A stretch of 51,132 nucleotides of DNA, taken from contig JAIUOX010000022.1 of the NCBI GenBank assembly GCA_020160955.1, positions 1 through 51,132 of the forward strand, in the 5' to 3' direction. Numbering within the stretch: the first letter of the stretch is position 1; every line of letters starts with the position of its first letter. The translations under genes and the position numbers were made by a program. The notes beneath the pieces were generated by a model. The model saw only the letters and a list, made by a program, of their open reading frames with translations. It made no database searches and was not told where the DNA came from. Positions 35,850 to 44,514 of the stretch are shown here, one piece after another. The stretch comes from Pseudomonadota bacterium. GTDB taxonomy: Bacteria; Pseudomonadota; Alphaproteobacteria; Reyranellales; Reyranellaceae.

Positions 35850-37748
35850 ATGTTCGGACTGAAGGGAAGCAAGTCGGAGACCCAGCCGGAAGCCCCGGGC
35901 GCGATGGATCGCCTGATGCGCCGCGGGCCGTCCGAGGCCAAGGCCCGCCCGGTCGAGGCCAGCGGCGACCGCGACGCGCGCATCGCCGCGGCGGCGGCGG
36001 CGCTGGAAGAGTCCGTCGCGCCGCGCCTGCGCGCCCTCCTGAAGGGCGGCGCAGCCTCCGGCGAGGTGACCCGCCAGGCCGGGCTGCTCGCCCAGGCCCA
36101 TTTCCGATCCGCCGGCGTGGCGCTGGCGCCGCTCGAGCTGCGCGGCTACGTCGCCGGCCTCGTGCGCCCGTTGCTGCCGGCCCAGACCTTCGCGCGCCCG
36201 TCCGAGGACGGCGAGCCCGAGCCGCGGGAAGCGGCGCCCCCGTCCGAGGACGAGCGCGCCGCGGCGAGCCCGCAACCCGAGACCCCGATTGCAGCCCCGA
36301 CTGCGCCCCCGTCGGCCGCGGCCGCCGCGGCGCCGCCCGCCACCGCCGGGCCGGCCCCGGCCGCGACCAAGCCGCCGGAGCAGGGGGCAGTGGTCACCGC
36401 CGATCGCGATGCCCAGGCCCGTCGCCTGATGGAAACCGGGCCGGCCCGCGCCGAGCCCGTCGTCGACAAGTCCGGCGGCCGGCTGTCGCGCAGCAAGGTC
36501 GACCAGGCGCGTCGCACGATCCAGCCGCTGGTGATGCAGCGCATCGATCTCGCGGCCGCGGTCAGCCTGCCGCGCAAGGAACTGGTGCGCCAGCTCGAGG
36601 GCGTGGTCGCCGAGCTTCTGGGCGAACAGCGGCTCCAGCTCAACCGGCCGGAGCAGGACGACCTCGTCTACCAGATCGTCAACGACATGATGGGGCTCGG
36701 CCCGCTCGAGCCGCTGCTCGAGGACGAGGGCATCACCGACATCATGATCAACGGGCCCAAGCAGGTGTACATCGAGCGCCACGGCAAGCTCGACCTGTCG
36801 TCGGTCACGTTCGAGGACAACGCGCACCTCCTCAACATCTGCAACCGCATCGTCAGCCGCATCGGCCGCCGCGTCGACGAATCCAGCCCGATCTGCGACG
36901 CCCGCCTGGCCGACGGCAGCCGCGTCAACATCATCATCCCGCCGCTGGCGATCGACGGCGCCTCGGTCTCGATCCGAAAGTTCGGCAAGCGCCAGATCGG
37001 CTTCGACCAGATGGCGCACCAGGGCAACATCTCGCCGGCCATGGCGACGGTGATGCGCATCGCCGCGCGCTGCCGCCTCAACATCGTCGTCTCCGGCGGT
37101 ACCGGCTCGGGCAAGACCACCATGCTGAACGCCCTGTCGGGCATGATCGACAACGGTGAGCGCGTCGTGACGATCGAGGACGCCGCCGAGCTGCGCATGC
37201 AGCAGCCGCACGTCGTGCGCCTCGAGACGAGGCCGGCCAACCTCGAGGGCAACGGCGAGGTCAACATGCGCGACCTCGTGAAGAACGCCCTGCGCATGCG
37301 GCCCGACCGCATCATCCTCGGCGAGGTCCGCGGTCCCGAGGCGATCGACCTCCTGCAGGCGATGAACACCGGCCACGACGGCTCGATGGGCACGCTGCAC
37401 GCCAACCGTCCGCGCGAGGCGCTGACCCGCCTCGAGAACATGGTGACGATGGGCGTCGCCAGCCTGCCGCCCAAGGCGATCCGCTCGCAGATCGCCGGCT
37501 CGCTCAACCTGATCGTGCAGATCAGCCGCATGCGCGACGGCGTCCGCCGCGTCACCCACATCACCGAGGTGATGGGCATGGAAGGCGAGGTCATCATCAC
37601 CCAGGACCTCTTCACCTACGAGTTCCAGGGCGAGACCGTCGACGGCAAGCTGGCCGGCGTCTTCAAGAGCTCCGGCCTGCGGCCGCACTTCATGCCGCGC
37701 GCCGCCTACTACGGCCTCGACAAGGTCCTGATGGAGGCCATGGGATGA
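35850..37748 (+). CDS. cpaF: Tad pilus assembly ATPase CpaF/TadA
   Basis: A 632-residue hexameric secretion ATPase. The catalytic core is complete: Walker A GGTGSGKTT at residues 416-424, the acidic DAAELRMQQPHVVRLETRP stretch, and the histidine motif GHDGSMGTLHANRP near 510. It is longer than the usual CpaF of about 450-500 residues because of an N-terminal extension of about 190 residues, mostly Ala/Pro/Glu-rich. The ATG at 35850 is chosen; a GTG at 35841 overlaps the cpaE stop and would add three residues. It powers Flp pilus extension. It overlaps tadB by 4 bases. Confidence 0.93.
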   Translation: MFGLKGSKSETQPEAPGAMDRLMRRGPSEAKARPVEASGDRDARIAAAAAALEESVAPRLRALLKGGAASGEVTRQAGLLAQAHFRSAGVALAPLELRGYVAGLVRPLLPAQTFARPSEDGEPEPREAAPPSEDERAAASPQPETPIAAPTAPPSAAAAAAPPATAGPAPAATKPPEQGAVVTADRDAQARRLMETGPARAEPVVDKSGGRLSRSKVDQARRTIQPLVMQRIDLAAAVSLPRKELVRQLEGVVAELLGEQRLQLNRPEQDDLVYQIVNDMMGLGPLEPLLEDEGITDIMINGPKQVYIERHGKLDLSSVTFEDNAHLLNICNRIVSRIGRRVDESSPICDARLADGSRVNIIIPPLAIDGASVSIRKFGKRQIGFDQMAHQGNISPAMATVMRIAARCRLNIVVSGGTGSGKTTMLNALSGMIDNGERVVTIEDAAELRMQQPHVVRLETRPANLEGNGEVNMRDLVKNALRMRPDRIILGEVRGPEAIDLLQAMNTGHDGSMGTLHANRPREALTRLENMVTMGVASLPPKAIRSQIAGSLNLIVQISRMRDGVRRVTHITEVMGMEGEVIITQDLFTYEFQGETVDGKLAGVFKSSGLRPHFMPRAAYYGLDKVLMEAMG

Positions 37749-38740
37749 TCCGGGCGCTCGACGTCAACACGATGTCGCTCCTGATCGCGGGCGGCTTCCT
37801 GCTGACCTTCATGGCCTTGTACGGCGTGTTCGGCGGCTTCTTCGCCGAGCGCCGGCTGCGCGATCGCATGGAGGACGTCGAGGGCAGGGCGCGCAGCGGG
37901 CCGCGCACGCTGCAGATGGCGACGCTGCGCCGGGTCGAGAAGCAGGGCCGCCTGCCGACCCTCGACGCGCTGCTGTGGCGCTTCTTCCCCAATGCCTCGT
38001 CGGTGCGCGCCAAGCTGGCGGCGACCGGCACGAACATGACCTTGGGCGACTACGCCTTCGCGTCGCTGTCGCTCGCCATCGGCATCGCCTTCGTGCTGTT
38101 CCTGGTGTTCGACATGTCGCCGGGTCCGACGCTGGCCGGCGCGGCGATGGTCGGCTTCGGCCTGCCCAACGTGTGGGTCGGCTGGCGGGCCAAGCGGCGC
38201 GGCCAGAAGTTCAACCTGCTGTTCCCCGAAGCCGTCGACCTGATCGTCCGCGCGCTGCGCGCCGGCCTGCCGGTGCAGGAGGCGATCGGCAACGTCGCGC
38301 GCGACATCAAGGAGCCGATCGGCAGCCTGTTCCGCCGGGTCCAGCAGGAGGTCCAGCTCGGCATGCCGATCGAGGCCGCGCTGTGGCGCGCCGCCCGCAC
38401 CGTGCAGACCAACGAGTTCAACTTCCTGATCGTCGCCCTGTCGATCCAGCGCGACACCGGCGGCAACCTCGCCGAGACGCTGGCCAACCTCAGCGCGCTG
38501 CTGCGTGCCCGCCAGCAGCTGCGCCTCAAGATCCGCGCCTTCACCTCGGAGGCCCGCACCACGATGATGATCATGGTCGGCCTGCCGTTCCTGGTCGGCG
38601 GCGGCCTGTTCCTGATCTCGCCCAACTACATCGGCGCGCTGTTCTCGACCGAGACCGGCCAGATGATCGCGCTCGGCGCGGCCTGCAGCATGGCCATGGG
38701 CGTCTTCATCATGAACCGGATCGCCACGATCAAGGTGTGA
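37745..38740 (+). CDS. tadB: Tad pilus inner-membrane platform protein TadB
   Basis: A 331-residue membrane protein of the GspF/TadB type. It has an N-terminal helix (LLIAGGFLLTFMALYGVFGG), two central helices near residues 105-145, then the conserved cytoplasmic domain (FPEAVDLIVRALRAGLPVQE near 162, TGGNLAETLANLS near 240), and a C-terminal helix. With TadC it forms the inner-membrane platform. It overlaps cpaF by 4 bases (ATGA), and tadC begins 4 bases after its stop. Confidence 0.92.
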   Translation: MIRALDVNTMSLLIAGGFLLTFMALYGVFGGFFAERRLRDRMEDVEGRARSGPRTLQMATLRRVEKQGRLPTLDALLWRFFPNASSVRAKLAATGTNMTLGDYAFASLSLAIGIAFVLFLVFDMSPGPTLAGAAMVGFGLPNVWVGWRAKRRGQKFNLLFPEAVDLIVRALRAGLPVQEAIGNVARDIKEPIGSLFRRVQQEVQLGMPIEAALWRAARTVQTNEFNFLIVALSIQRDTGGNLAETLANLSALLRARQQLRLKIRAFTSEARTTMMIMVGLPFLVGGGLFLISPNYIGALFSTETGQMIALGAACSMAMGVFIMNRIATIKV

Positions 38741-38744
38741 CGAC

Positions 38745-39695
38745 ATGGACGCCGACCTCTCCGAGAAGTTCTTCGTGTCGATGGTGGCGGTGGCGACCTT
38801 CATCGTGCTGTTCGCCGGCTGGGCCGCCCTGTCGTGGCAGCGCCCGATCCAGGTCCGCATCGACTCGCTCGCCTCGCGCCGCGTGAAGCGGCGCCAGGAG
38901 CAGGAACGCAAGGCCGGCGCGCCGGCGGCGGAGGCGGCGGCCAACTCGCCGCTCGGCTTCATGCGCTCGGTCGCCGACCGCCTGAACCTGCTGCGCGGCA
39001 ACGCCGCCGACCAGACCTCGCGCAAGCTGCGCCAGGCCGGCTACTACGCGCGCGACGCCAGCGTGGTCTACGTGTTCGTCAAGCTGGCGCTGCCGCTCGG
39101 CCTCGGCTTCATCATGGTCGTGCTCACGTCGCTGGTGCTCGACGTGCCCGAGGACCTCGTCCTGCCGCTGTGCGTCGGCGGCGTGCTGGCCGGCTTCGTG
39201 CTGCCCGACGCCTACCTCAAGAACAAGGCCGCCAAGCGCCGCGAGATCCTGAACTACGTGCTGCCCGAGGGCCTCGACCTGCTGACCATCTGCGTCGAGG
39301 CCGGTCTCAGCATCGACGCCGCCTTCCGCCGCGTCTCCAAGGAGATGCAGGGCTCGATGCCCGAACTGGCCACGGAGTTCGACATGACGGCGATCGAGCT
39401 GACCTACCTGCCGGACCGCCAGCAGGCGCTGGAGAACCTGTCCGAGCGCTCGAACTCGCAGGCCATCGCCGCGCTCGTGAACGCGCTCCGCCAGACCGAG
39501 AAGTACGGCACGCCGCTGGCCGGCTCGCTGCGCATCCTGTCCCAGGAATTCCGCCAGACCCGGGCGTCGAAGGCCGAGGAGAAGGGCGCGCGCATGCCGG
39601 CGCTGATGACCGTGCCGCTGATGGTCTTCATCCTGCCGACCCTGATCACGGTGCTCGTCGCGCCGGCGGTGTTGCAGGTGCTACAATTGACATAA
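38745..39695 (+). CDS. tadC: Tad pilus inner-membrane platform protein TadC
   Basis: A 316-residue paralogue of TadB with the same fold: an N-terminal helix, a charged stretch, two central helices (around 105-150), the T2SSF domain (LPEGLDLLTICVEAGLSIDA near 175; RQTEKYGTPLAGSLRILSQE near 248), and a C-terminal helix (PLMVFILPTLITVLVAPAVL). It is the last gene of the tightly packed cpaA-tadC operon; its stop overlaps an AT-rich stretch where a new unit (TadE) begins 104 bases on. Confidence 0.92.
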   Translation: MDADLSEKFFVSMVAVATFIVLFAGWAALSWQRPIQVRIDSLASRRVKRRQEQERKAGAPAAEAAANSPLGFMRSVADRLNLLRGNAADQTSRKLRQAGYYARDASVVYVFVKLALPLGLGFIMVVLTSLVLDVPEDLVLPLCVGGVLAGFVLPDAYLKNKAAKRREILNYVLPEGLDLLTICVEAGLSIDAAFRRVSKEMQGSMPELATEFDMTAIELTYLPDRQQALENLSERSNSQAIAALVNALRQTEKYGTPLAGSLRILSQEFRQTRASKAEEKGARMPALMTVPLMVFILPTLITVLVAPAVLQVLQLT

Positions 39696-39799
39696 TTGAA
39701 ATATTTGCCTTCCTGCACTGACGCTTAAGATAGATTTGTAGATTTTCGTAAAGCTTATTCAGTCCCTCCGGGGACGCCATTGATTGATCGGGTCCACAC

Positions 39800-40270
39800 A
39801 TGCTGCGCCATTTCTGCAGCGTTGATGCCGTTTGCCGCCTGCGCCGACGTCTGGCCGAGGATCGCAACGGCGCCACACTCGTCGAGTTCGCCATCGGTGC
39901 GCCGGTCCTGCTGCTGATCGGCATCGGGATGATGAAGTTCGCCCTGGCGATGAGCCAGTACATCATGCTGACCAGCGCCGCCTCGACCGGGGCGACGGCG
40001 CTCGCCCTGGCCCGCGGCAGCACCACGCCCTACACGACGGCCACCACCGCCATCTCCAACGCGGCGCCCAACCTGACGGCCGGGTCGATCACGACCACCG
40101 TCACGGTCAACGGCACCAGCTGTGCCACCAACACCGCCTGCGCGGCGCTCCTGACCGCCGGCGCGACGGCGCGCGTCACCACCACCTATCCCTGCGACCT
40201 GTCGGTCATGGGCCGGAACTTCAAGACCAGTTGCACCCTGTCTGCGCAGTCGGCGCAGATGGTTCAGTGA
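39800..40270 (+). CDS. TadE-family pseudopilin, copy 1
   Basis: A 156-residue protein with a short basic N-terminus then the pseudopilin motif RNGATLVEFAIGAPVLLL (about residues 23-40), where the glycine and the glutamate at +5 are those recognised by prepilin peptidase. The remainder is Thr/Ala/Cys-rich (six cysteines), and the C-terminus ends SAQMVQ. By family knowledge TadE and TadF are minor pilins that prime pilus assembly. It starts 104 bases after tadC. The following vWA gene starts 14 bases after its stop. A paralogue lies at 41778-42263. Confidence 0.85.
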   Translation: MLRHFCSVDAVCRLRRRLAEDRNGATLVEFAIGAPVLLLIGIGMMKFALAMSQYIMLTSAASTGATALALARGSTTPYTTATTAISNAAPNLTAGSITTTVTVNGTSCATNTACAALLTAGATARVTTTYPCDLSVMGRNFKTSCTLSAQSAQMVQ

Positions 40271-40284
40271 GGAGAGAGGCCATC

Positions 40285-41595
40285 ATGCTTAAGCGAGTAA
40301 AGGCGTGGCGGCGGAAGCCGCTTCGCGACCTGCTGCGGGATCGCAAGGGATCGACCCTGGTGATTATCGCCGCCCTGATCCCCGGCCTGCTGGGAGTCAC
40401 GGGCCTGTCGATCGATGTCGGGCGCGCGCTCGCGGCCAAGAAGCAGCTCGAGGACGCCACGCAGGCGGCGGCCTTCGCCGGCGCCTATGCCCTGGCCCAG
40501 ACCGGCGGGACCACGACGACGGCGACGACGGCGATCACCAACTGGAACACCGCCAACGCGCCATCCGGTCTCACCATCACCAGCACGACGACCAGTTTCT
40601 CGTGCGACTCCACGACCACGGGCCTGCCGTCGTGCAACGGTACCAACCCCAACGTCGTGACGGTGCGGCAGACCGCCAGCACCTCGACCTACTTCCTGAA
40701 GGCGGTCGGAAAGACCTCCTTCGCGCTCAGCTCGACGGTCGCCGCGGCCAAGGCCGGCGGCGTCGCCAAGCCGCTCAACGTGATGTTCGTGATCGACGCC
40801 ACGGGCTCGATGGGCAGCACCGACACCGGCTGCACCGTGCCGGGCATCAGCAGCCCGACCCGCTGGCAGTGCGCCCTGTACTCGGTGCAGAGCGTGCTGA
40901 AGGTCATGCCGACCTCGATGGACAAGGCCGGCGTGATGATCTTCCCGGGCATGGGCACGCAGTTCAGCCCGACCTCGCACCCCTGCGCGACCCAGCCGAA
41001 CTCGGTGCCGTACCTGTCGACCGGCATCAAGTACCAGATCGGCACCACCCTCAATAACACCTACAACAACGGCGCCGGTGCGCTCGCCAGCGCGTCGCCG
41101 CTGGTCCAGGCGGTCGGAATCTACCCGACGTCCGGCGGCCTGACGCCGTGCCTCACCAACAAGGGCGGGCAGGGCTCGTACGCGGCGGAGGTCCTGACCA
41201 AGGCGCAGGCCGCCCTGCCGGTCGAGACCGGCGTCCAGAACGTCATCATCCTGCTGAGCGACGGCGACTACGGCGCGTCGGCCAGCGAGCTCAGCAACCA
41301 GACGGCCAAGGTCTCGAAGCAGTGCGGCCAGGCGGTCGACGCGGCGAAGGCGGCGACCGCCGCCGGCACGGTGGTCTACTCGGTCGCCTACGGGGCGCCG
41401 AGCAGCGGCTGCAGCTCGGGCGACACCTACAATCCCTGCACGGCGATGCAGGCGATCGCGTCCGACTCGACCAAGTTCTTCACGACCAATACGGCGTGCA
41501 AGATCAACGGCTCGGCCAACCCGCCCAGCCAGCTGCCGGACCTGTTCAAGGCGATCACCACGACGCTGACCAAGCCGCGCCTGCTGCCGAACTAG
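40285..41595 (+). CDS. TadG-like von Willebrand factor A protein, copy 1
   Basis: A 436-residue protein. After a basic start comes a Tad-type hydrophobic segment (GSTLVIIAALIPGLLGVTGL, about residues 22-41) and SIDVGRALAAKKQLEDATQAAA, the typical TadG helix. A Thr-rich linker follows, then a von Willebrand factor A domain whose metal-ion site is D171-A-T-G-S175 (a DxTxS form of the usual DxSxS). The LLSDGDYG motif is near 330, and there are several conserved cysteine pairs. It is anchored with its bulk outside the inner membrane. By family knowledge it takes part in Tad pilus assembly or surface adhesion. GAGGAGAGAGG precedes the start. Confidence 0.85.
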   Translation: MLKRVKAWRRKPLRDLLRDRKGSTLVIIAALIPGLLGVTGLSIDVGRALAAKKQLEDATQAAAFAGAYALAQTGGTTTTATTAITNWNTANAPSGLTITSTTTSFSCDSTTTGLPSCNGTNPNVVTVRQTASTSTYFLKAVGKTSFALSSTVAAAKAGGVAKPLNVMFVIDATGSMGSTDTGCTVPGISSPTRWQCALYSVQSVLKVMPTSMDKAGVMIFPGMGTQFSPTSHPCATQPNSVPYLSTGIKYQIGTTLNNTYNNGAGALASASPLVQAVGIYPTSGGLTPCLTNKGGQGSYAAEVLTKAQAALPVETGVQNVIILLSDGDYGASASELSNQTAKVSKQCGQAVDAAKAATAAGTVVYSVAYGAPSSGCSSGDTYNPCTAMQAIASDSTKFFTTNTACKINGSANPPSQLPDLFKAITTTLTKPRLLPN

Positions 41596-41615
41596 GCTGA
41601 GGTCGAGGCGACAAG

Positions 41616-41648
41616 AAAGGGCCCGCACCGCAAGGTGCGGGCCTTTTC
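41616..41648 (+). terminator. Intrinsic terminator after vWA copy 1
   Basis: GGCCCGCACC (41620-41629) pairs with GGTGCGGGCC (41634-41643) over a GCAA tetraloop, flanked by an A-tract and followed by TTTTC. It separates the two duplicated units. Confidence 0.9.
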
Positions 41649-41777
41649 TGTTGGCCGGTGTGAAAGCGCATCAGAAGCGCAGAGAGATTTGACGGGTTCG
41701 GCTGCGCGGCCTACCAACGGGTTGTATTTCTAATATCACATAAAACCTGAGAATTGTTTCTCGGGAAGAAGCCCGTG

Positions 41778-42263
41778 ATGATGCCGTCCGCGTTCACCCG
41801 TCCCCTGGCTGTCGCCGGCGCCTGCTGGCGTGTCGTCCGCCGCCTGTGCCGGGACGATCGGGGCACGCCGGCCATCGAGTTCGCGATCGCCGCGCCGGTG
41901 CTGCTGCTCATCATCGTGGGCGGGCTGAAGTTCGGGATCGCGATGCAGCAGCACATCGGGCTGACCAATGCCGCGTCGCAGGCCGCCACGGTGTTCGCCT
42001 TCTCGCGCGGCAATGCCACGCCCTACACGCGGACGACCACGGCGATCACCAATGCCGCGCCCTCCCTGCGGGCGTCGTCGCTCACCACCACGCTGAAGGT
42101 CGGCGGCGCGGCCTGCGCCAGCGACACCGACTGCAAGGCCCTGCTCGTGCAGGGCGCGAGCGCGCAGGTCGAGATCACCTACCCCTGCGACCTCGCGGTC
42201 CTCGGGGTCAATTACTTCGCGCGCTGCACCCTGACCGGCAAGTCGACGCAGATGGTTCAATGA
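41778..42263 (+). CDS. TadE-family pseudopilin, copy 2
   Basis: A 161-residue paralogue of the TadE protein at 39800. It has the motif RGTPAIEFAIAAPVLLL with the glutamate at the same position, and TPYTRTTTAITNAAPSLR, YPCDLAVLG and QMVQ in common with copy 1. The start is uncertain: ATG 41778 and ATG 41781 both follow GGAAGAAG; a TTG at 41754 is possible but less likely. The AT-rich sequence around 41720-41765 upstream is a likely promoter region. The next gene starts 13 bases after the stop. Confidence 0.82.
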   Translation: MMPSAFTRPLAVAGACWRVVRRLCRDDRGTPAIEFAIAAPVLLLIIVGGLKFGIAMQQHIGLTNAASQAATVFAFSRGNATPYTRTTTAITNAAPSLRASSLTTTLKVGGAACASDTDCKALLVQGASAQVEITYPCDLAVLGVNYFARCTLTGKSTQMVQ

Positions 42264-42276
42264 GGAGAACGACGCC

Positions 42277-43584
42277 ATGCTGGAGCCCCTGAAGGCGTCG
42301 TGTCGCCGGTCGATGCACGCCCTCGCGCGCGACCGCCGCGGGACGATCGCCCTGCTGGTCGCCTTCCTGACGCCGGTCCTGCTGGGCGTGGCCGGGCTGT
42401 CGGTCGACGTCGGTCGCGCCTACGTCGCCAAGCGACAGCTCCAGGACGCGACCCAGGCGGCGGCGCTCGCCGGGGCGGCCGCGCTGGCCGCGCCCGGGGC
42501 CACGGCATCGACCGCGACGACGCGGGTCGATGCCTGGCGGTCGGCGAACGCGCCGTCGGGCCTGACCGTCAGTGCCAGCACCACCACCGCGTCGTGCGAT
42601 TCGACGACGTCCGACCTGCCGCCCTGCACCGCGACCATGCCGAACGTCGTGACGGTGTCGCAATCGGCCAGCGTCCCGACCCACTTCCTCAAGGTCCTCG
42701 GCAAGGCATCGTTCGGCCTGGCCGCCACCGCGGCCGCCGCGAAGGCGGGCGGCGAGCTTGTGCCGCAGAACGTCATGTTCGTGTTCGACCTGACGGGATC
42801 GATGCATGTCCCGGACACGTGCACCATCCCGAGCCGCCCCAGGCCGACCAAGATCCAGTGTGCGTTGTACGCGGTCCAGGAAATGCTGAAGGTCATGCCG
42901 ACAGCCTCCAACAAGGTCGGCCTGATGTTCTTCCCGGGCATCGGAGGAAATTGGAGCCCGACAGCGCGGTCGTGCGCCACCAAGCCTGACGCCATCCCCT
43001 ACCTGACCCCGGGGATCAAGTACCAGATTCGCACGGCGCTCGACGATACCTACAACGATGGCGCCGGCACTCTCGTCGACGATTCGCCGACGATCGTGGC
43101 GGTGGGAAACTACCCCCGCCATCCCGGTTGTCTCGAGCAAAGTTCAGCCAGCAGCGTGAACAGCTACGGGGCCGAGGTCATCGCCAAGGCGCAGAATGCG
43201 CTTCCTGTCGAGCCGGGTGTCCGGAACGTCATCGTGTTCGTGAGCGACGGCAACTACAACGCTTGGGCGGCAGGCCTCAATGAACGCACCGACAAGGTGC
43301 CAAACCAGTGCGCGCAGGCCGTGGAAGCCGCCGGTAACGCCACGAGGGCCGGGACGACCGTCTATTCCGTGGCCTGGGGGGCTCCCAATGCGGGTTGCCC
43401 CCGCGATACGACCTACACGCCTTGTACGGCGATGAAGGCGATCGCCTCCGACGCGACCAGGTTCTACAGCACCACCAGCGATTGCCAGATTTCGGGCTCC
43501 GCCAACACCGTCGGTCAGCTGGCCGAAGTTCTCGGAGCCATCCGGAGGACGATGACCAAGCCGCGCCTGCTGGCCGTGCAATAG
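42277..43584 (+). CDS. TadG-like von Willebrand factor A protein, copy 2
   Basis: A 435-residue paralogue of the protein at 40285. It has the hydrophobic segment IALLVAFLTPVLLGVAGLSV, the DVGRAYVAKRQLQDATQAAA helix, and a metal site D-L-T-G-S near residue 171, with FVSDGNYN near 328. The cysteine positions match those of copy 1. The second half uses less GC-biased codons than the first, with more AT at third positions. It is the last gene of the second duplicated pair; the TPR gene starts 97 bases later. Confidence 0.85.
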   Translation: MLEPLKASCRRSMHALARDRRGTIALLVAFLTPVLLGVAGLSVDVGRAYVAKRQLQDATQAAALAGAAALAAPGATASTATTRVDAWRSANAPSGLTVSASTTTASCDSTTSDLPPCTATMPNVVTVSQSASVPTHFLKVLGKASFGLAATAAAAKAGGELVPQNVMFVFDLTGSMHVPDTCTIPSRPRPTKIQCALYAVQEMLKVMPTASNKVGLMFFPGIGGNWSPTARSCATKPDAIPYLTPGIKYQIRTALDDTYNDGAGTLVDDSPTIVAVGNYPRHPGCLEQSSASSVNSYGAEVIAKAQNALPVEPGVRNVIVFVSDGNYNAWAAGLNERTDKVPNQCAQAVEAAGNATRAGTTVYSVAWGAPNAGCPRDTTYTPCTAMKAIASDATRFYSTTSDCQISGSANTVGQLAEVLGAIRRTMTKPRLLAVQ

Positions 43585-43681
43585 GAAGGGCCCCCAAGAC
43601 TTGCGGTACCGGTTGCGGGTTGCCCCTAGACTTTGATATTCTAAGCGAGTCGATTGAGGGGCAGAAAGTGCTCGAGACCGA

Positions 43682-44494
43682 ATGAAGCTTTTGCCCGTCC
43701 TGGTCGTAGGCCTCGCCGTTGTCCTGGGAGCCTGCGGTTCGGATTACCCCTTCGCGTCCGAAGGCGGCGACGAATATACATCTGCTGTGAAGCAGGCCGA
43801 CGAAGCCCGCAAGGAAGGCGCCTACGAGGCCGCCGCGTCGCTTTACGGTCGTGCCCTGCAGGCCAAGCCGGACGGCGTCGCGGCCAAGGTCGGGCTGGGC
43901 GAGACCTTTCTCGCGCTCGGCCTGCCGGACGAGGCCGCCGCGTCCTTCCGCGACGCCCTCGAGCGCAAGCAGAACGATCCCGCCGCCCGCCGCGGGCTGG
44001 CCATGGCCCTGATCTCGATGGGCCAGATCGACCTCGCCGAGCGCCAGCTCGACGCGGCGCTGCAGGCCAATCCGCGCGACGTCCGCACGCTCAACGCCTA
44101 CGGCATCCTGCTCGACATGCTGGGCCGCCATGCCGAGGCGCAGGCCAAGTACCGCGAGGGCATCGCGCTGGCGCCGCAGAACGTGGCGTTGCGCAGCAAC
44201 TTCGGGCTGTCGCTGGCCATCGCCGGCCAGCCGCAGGAGGCGATCGCGCAGCTGGTGCCGCTGGTCGGCGCCCGGGGCTCGGACGCGCGGGTCCGCCAGA
44301 ACCTCGCCTTCGCCTACGCGATGGCGGGCGACATGGAGGCCAGCCTGCGCACCAGCCGGGCCGACCTCGACGAGGCCAGCGCCCAGCGCCAGCTGCAGTA
44401 CTTCATATCCCTGCGGAACCTGCCGGTGGAGGTGCGCAGCGCCGAGTTGAGGCGCAACCCGGCCTTCTTCCCCCAGGTCACTCCCGCAGGCTAA
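43682..44494 (+). CDS. tadD: TadD-like tetratricopeptide lipoprotein
   Basis: A 270-residue lipoprotein: signal VLVVGLAVVLGAC with a lipobox (LGAC, Cys18). Five to six TPR units follow, such as YEAAASLYGRALQAKPDGVA, LGLPDEAAASFRDALERKQN, GQIDLAERQLDAALQANPRD and MLGRHAEAQAKYREGIALAP. The TadD proteins of Tad loci are TPR lipoproteins, and the placement at the end of this locus fits. It probably assists secretin assembly. The ATG lacks a strong ribosome-binding site. Confidence 0.85.
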   Translation: MKLLPVLVVGLAVVLGACGSDYPFASEGGDEYTSAVKQADEARKEGAYEAAASLYGRALQAKPDGVAAKVGLGETFLALGLPDEAAASFRDALERKQNDPAARRGLAMALISMGQIDLAERQLDAALQANPRDVRTLNAYGILLDMLGRHAEAQAKYREGIALAPQNVALRSNFGLSLAIAGQPQEAIAQLVPLVGARGSDARVRQNLAFAYAMAGDMEASLRTSRADLDEASAQRQLQYFISLRNLPVEVRSAELRRNPAFFPQVTPAG

Positions 44495-44514
44495 ATAGCC
44501 GGACGGAGGACATC

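Larger units (their letters stand above)
39800..43584 (+). repeat. Tandem duplication of a TadE plus vWA gene pair
   Basis: The pair at 39800-41595 and the pair at 41778-43584 are paralogous in order, length and sequence. Both TadE proteins end in QMVQ, with ATGGTTCA[GA]TGAGGAGA around the gap to the next gene. The vWA proteins are 436 and 435 residues. A terminator separates the pairs. The divergence shows the duplication is old, not a recent perfect repeat. Confidence 0.85.

Noticed and set aside
35295..37688. A 797-codon minus-strand frame opposite cpaE and cpaF
   Set aside because: It is antisense to well-supported ATPase genes, with low-complexity composition and no homology I recognise.
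39687..39715. TTGACA overlapping the tadC stop codon as a -35 box for the first TadE gene
   Set aside because: No acceptable -10 box lies 16-18 bases downstream; the AT-rich region may hold a promoter, but I could not define it.
30124..39729. CTTAAG present upstream of cpaA and upstream of the first TadE gene, and also at 40288 and near 48070
   Set aside because: Four copies of a palindromic hexamer in 51 kb is close to chance even at this GC content, and the flanking bases do not agree.
41754..41777. TTG start adding eight residues to the second TadE protein
   Set aside because: The ATG at 41778 (or 41781) has a better ribosome-binding site and gives a basic N-terminus like that of copy 1.
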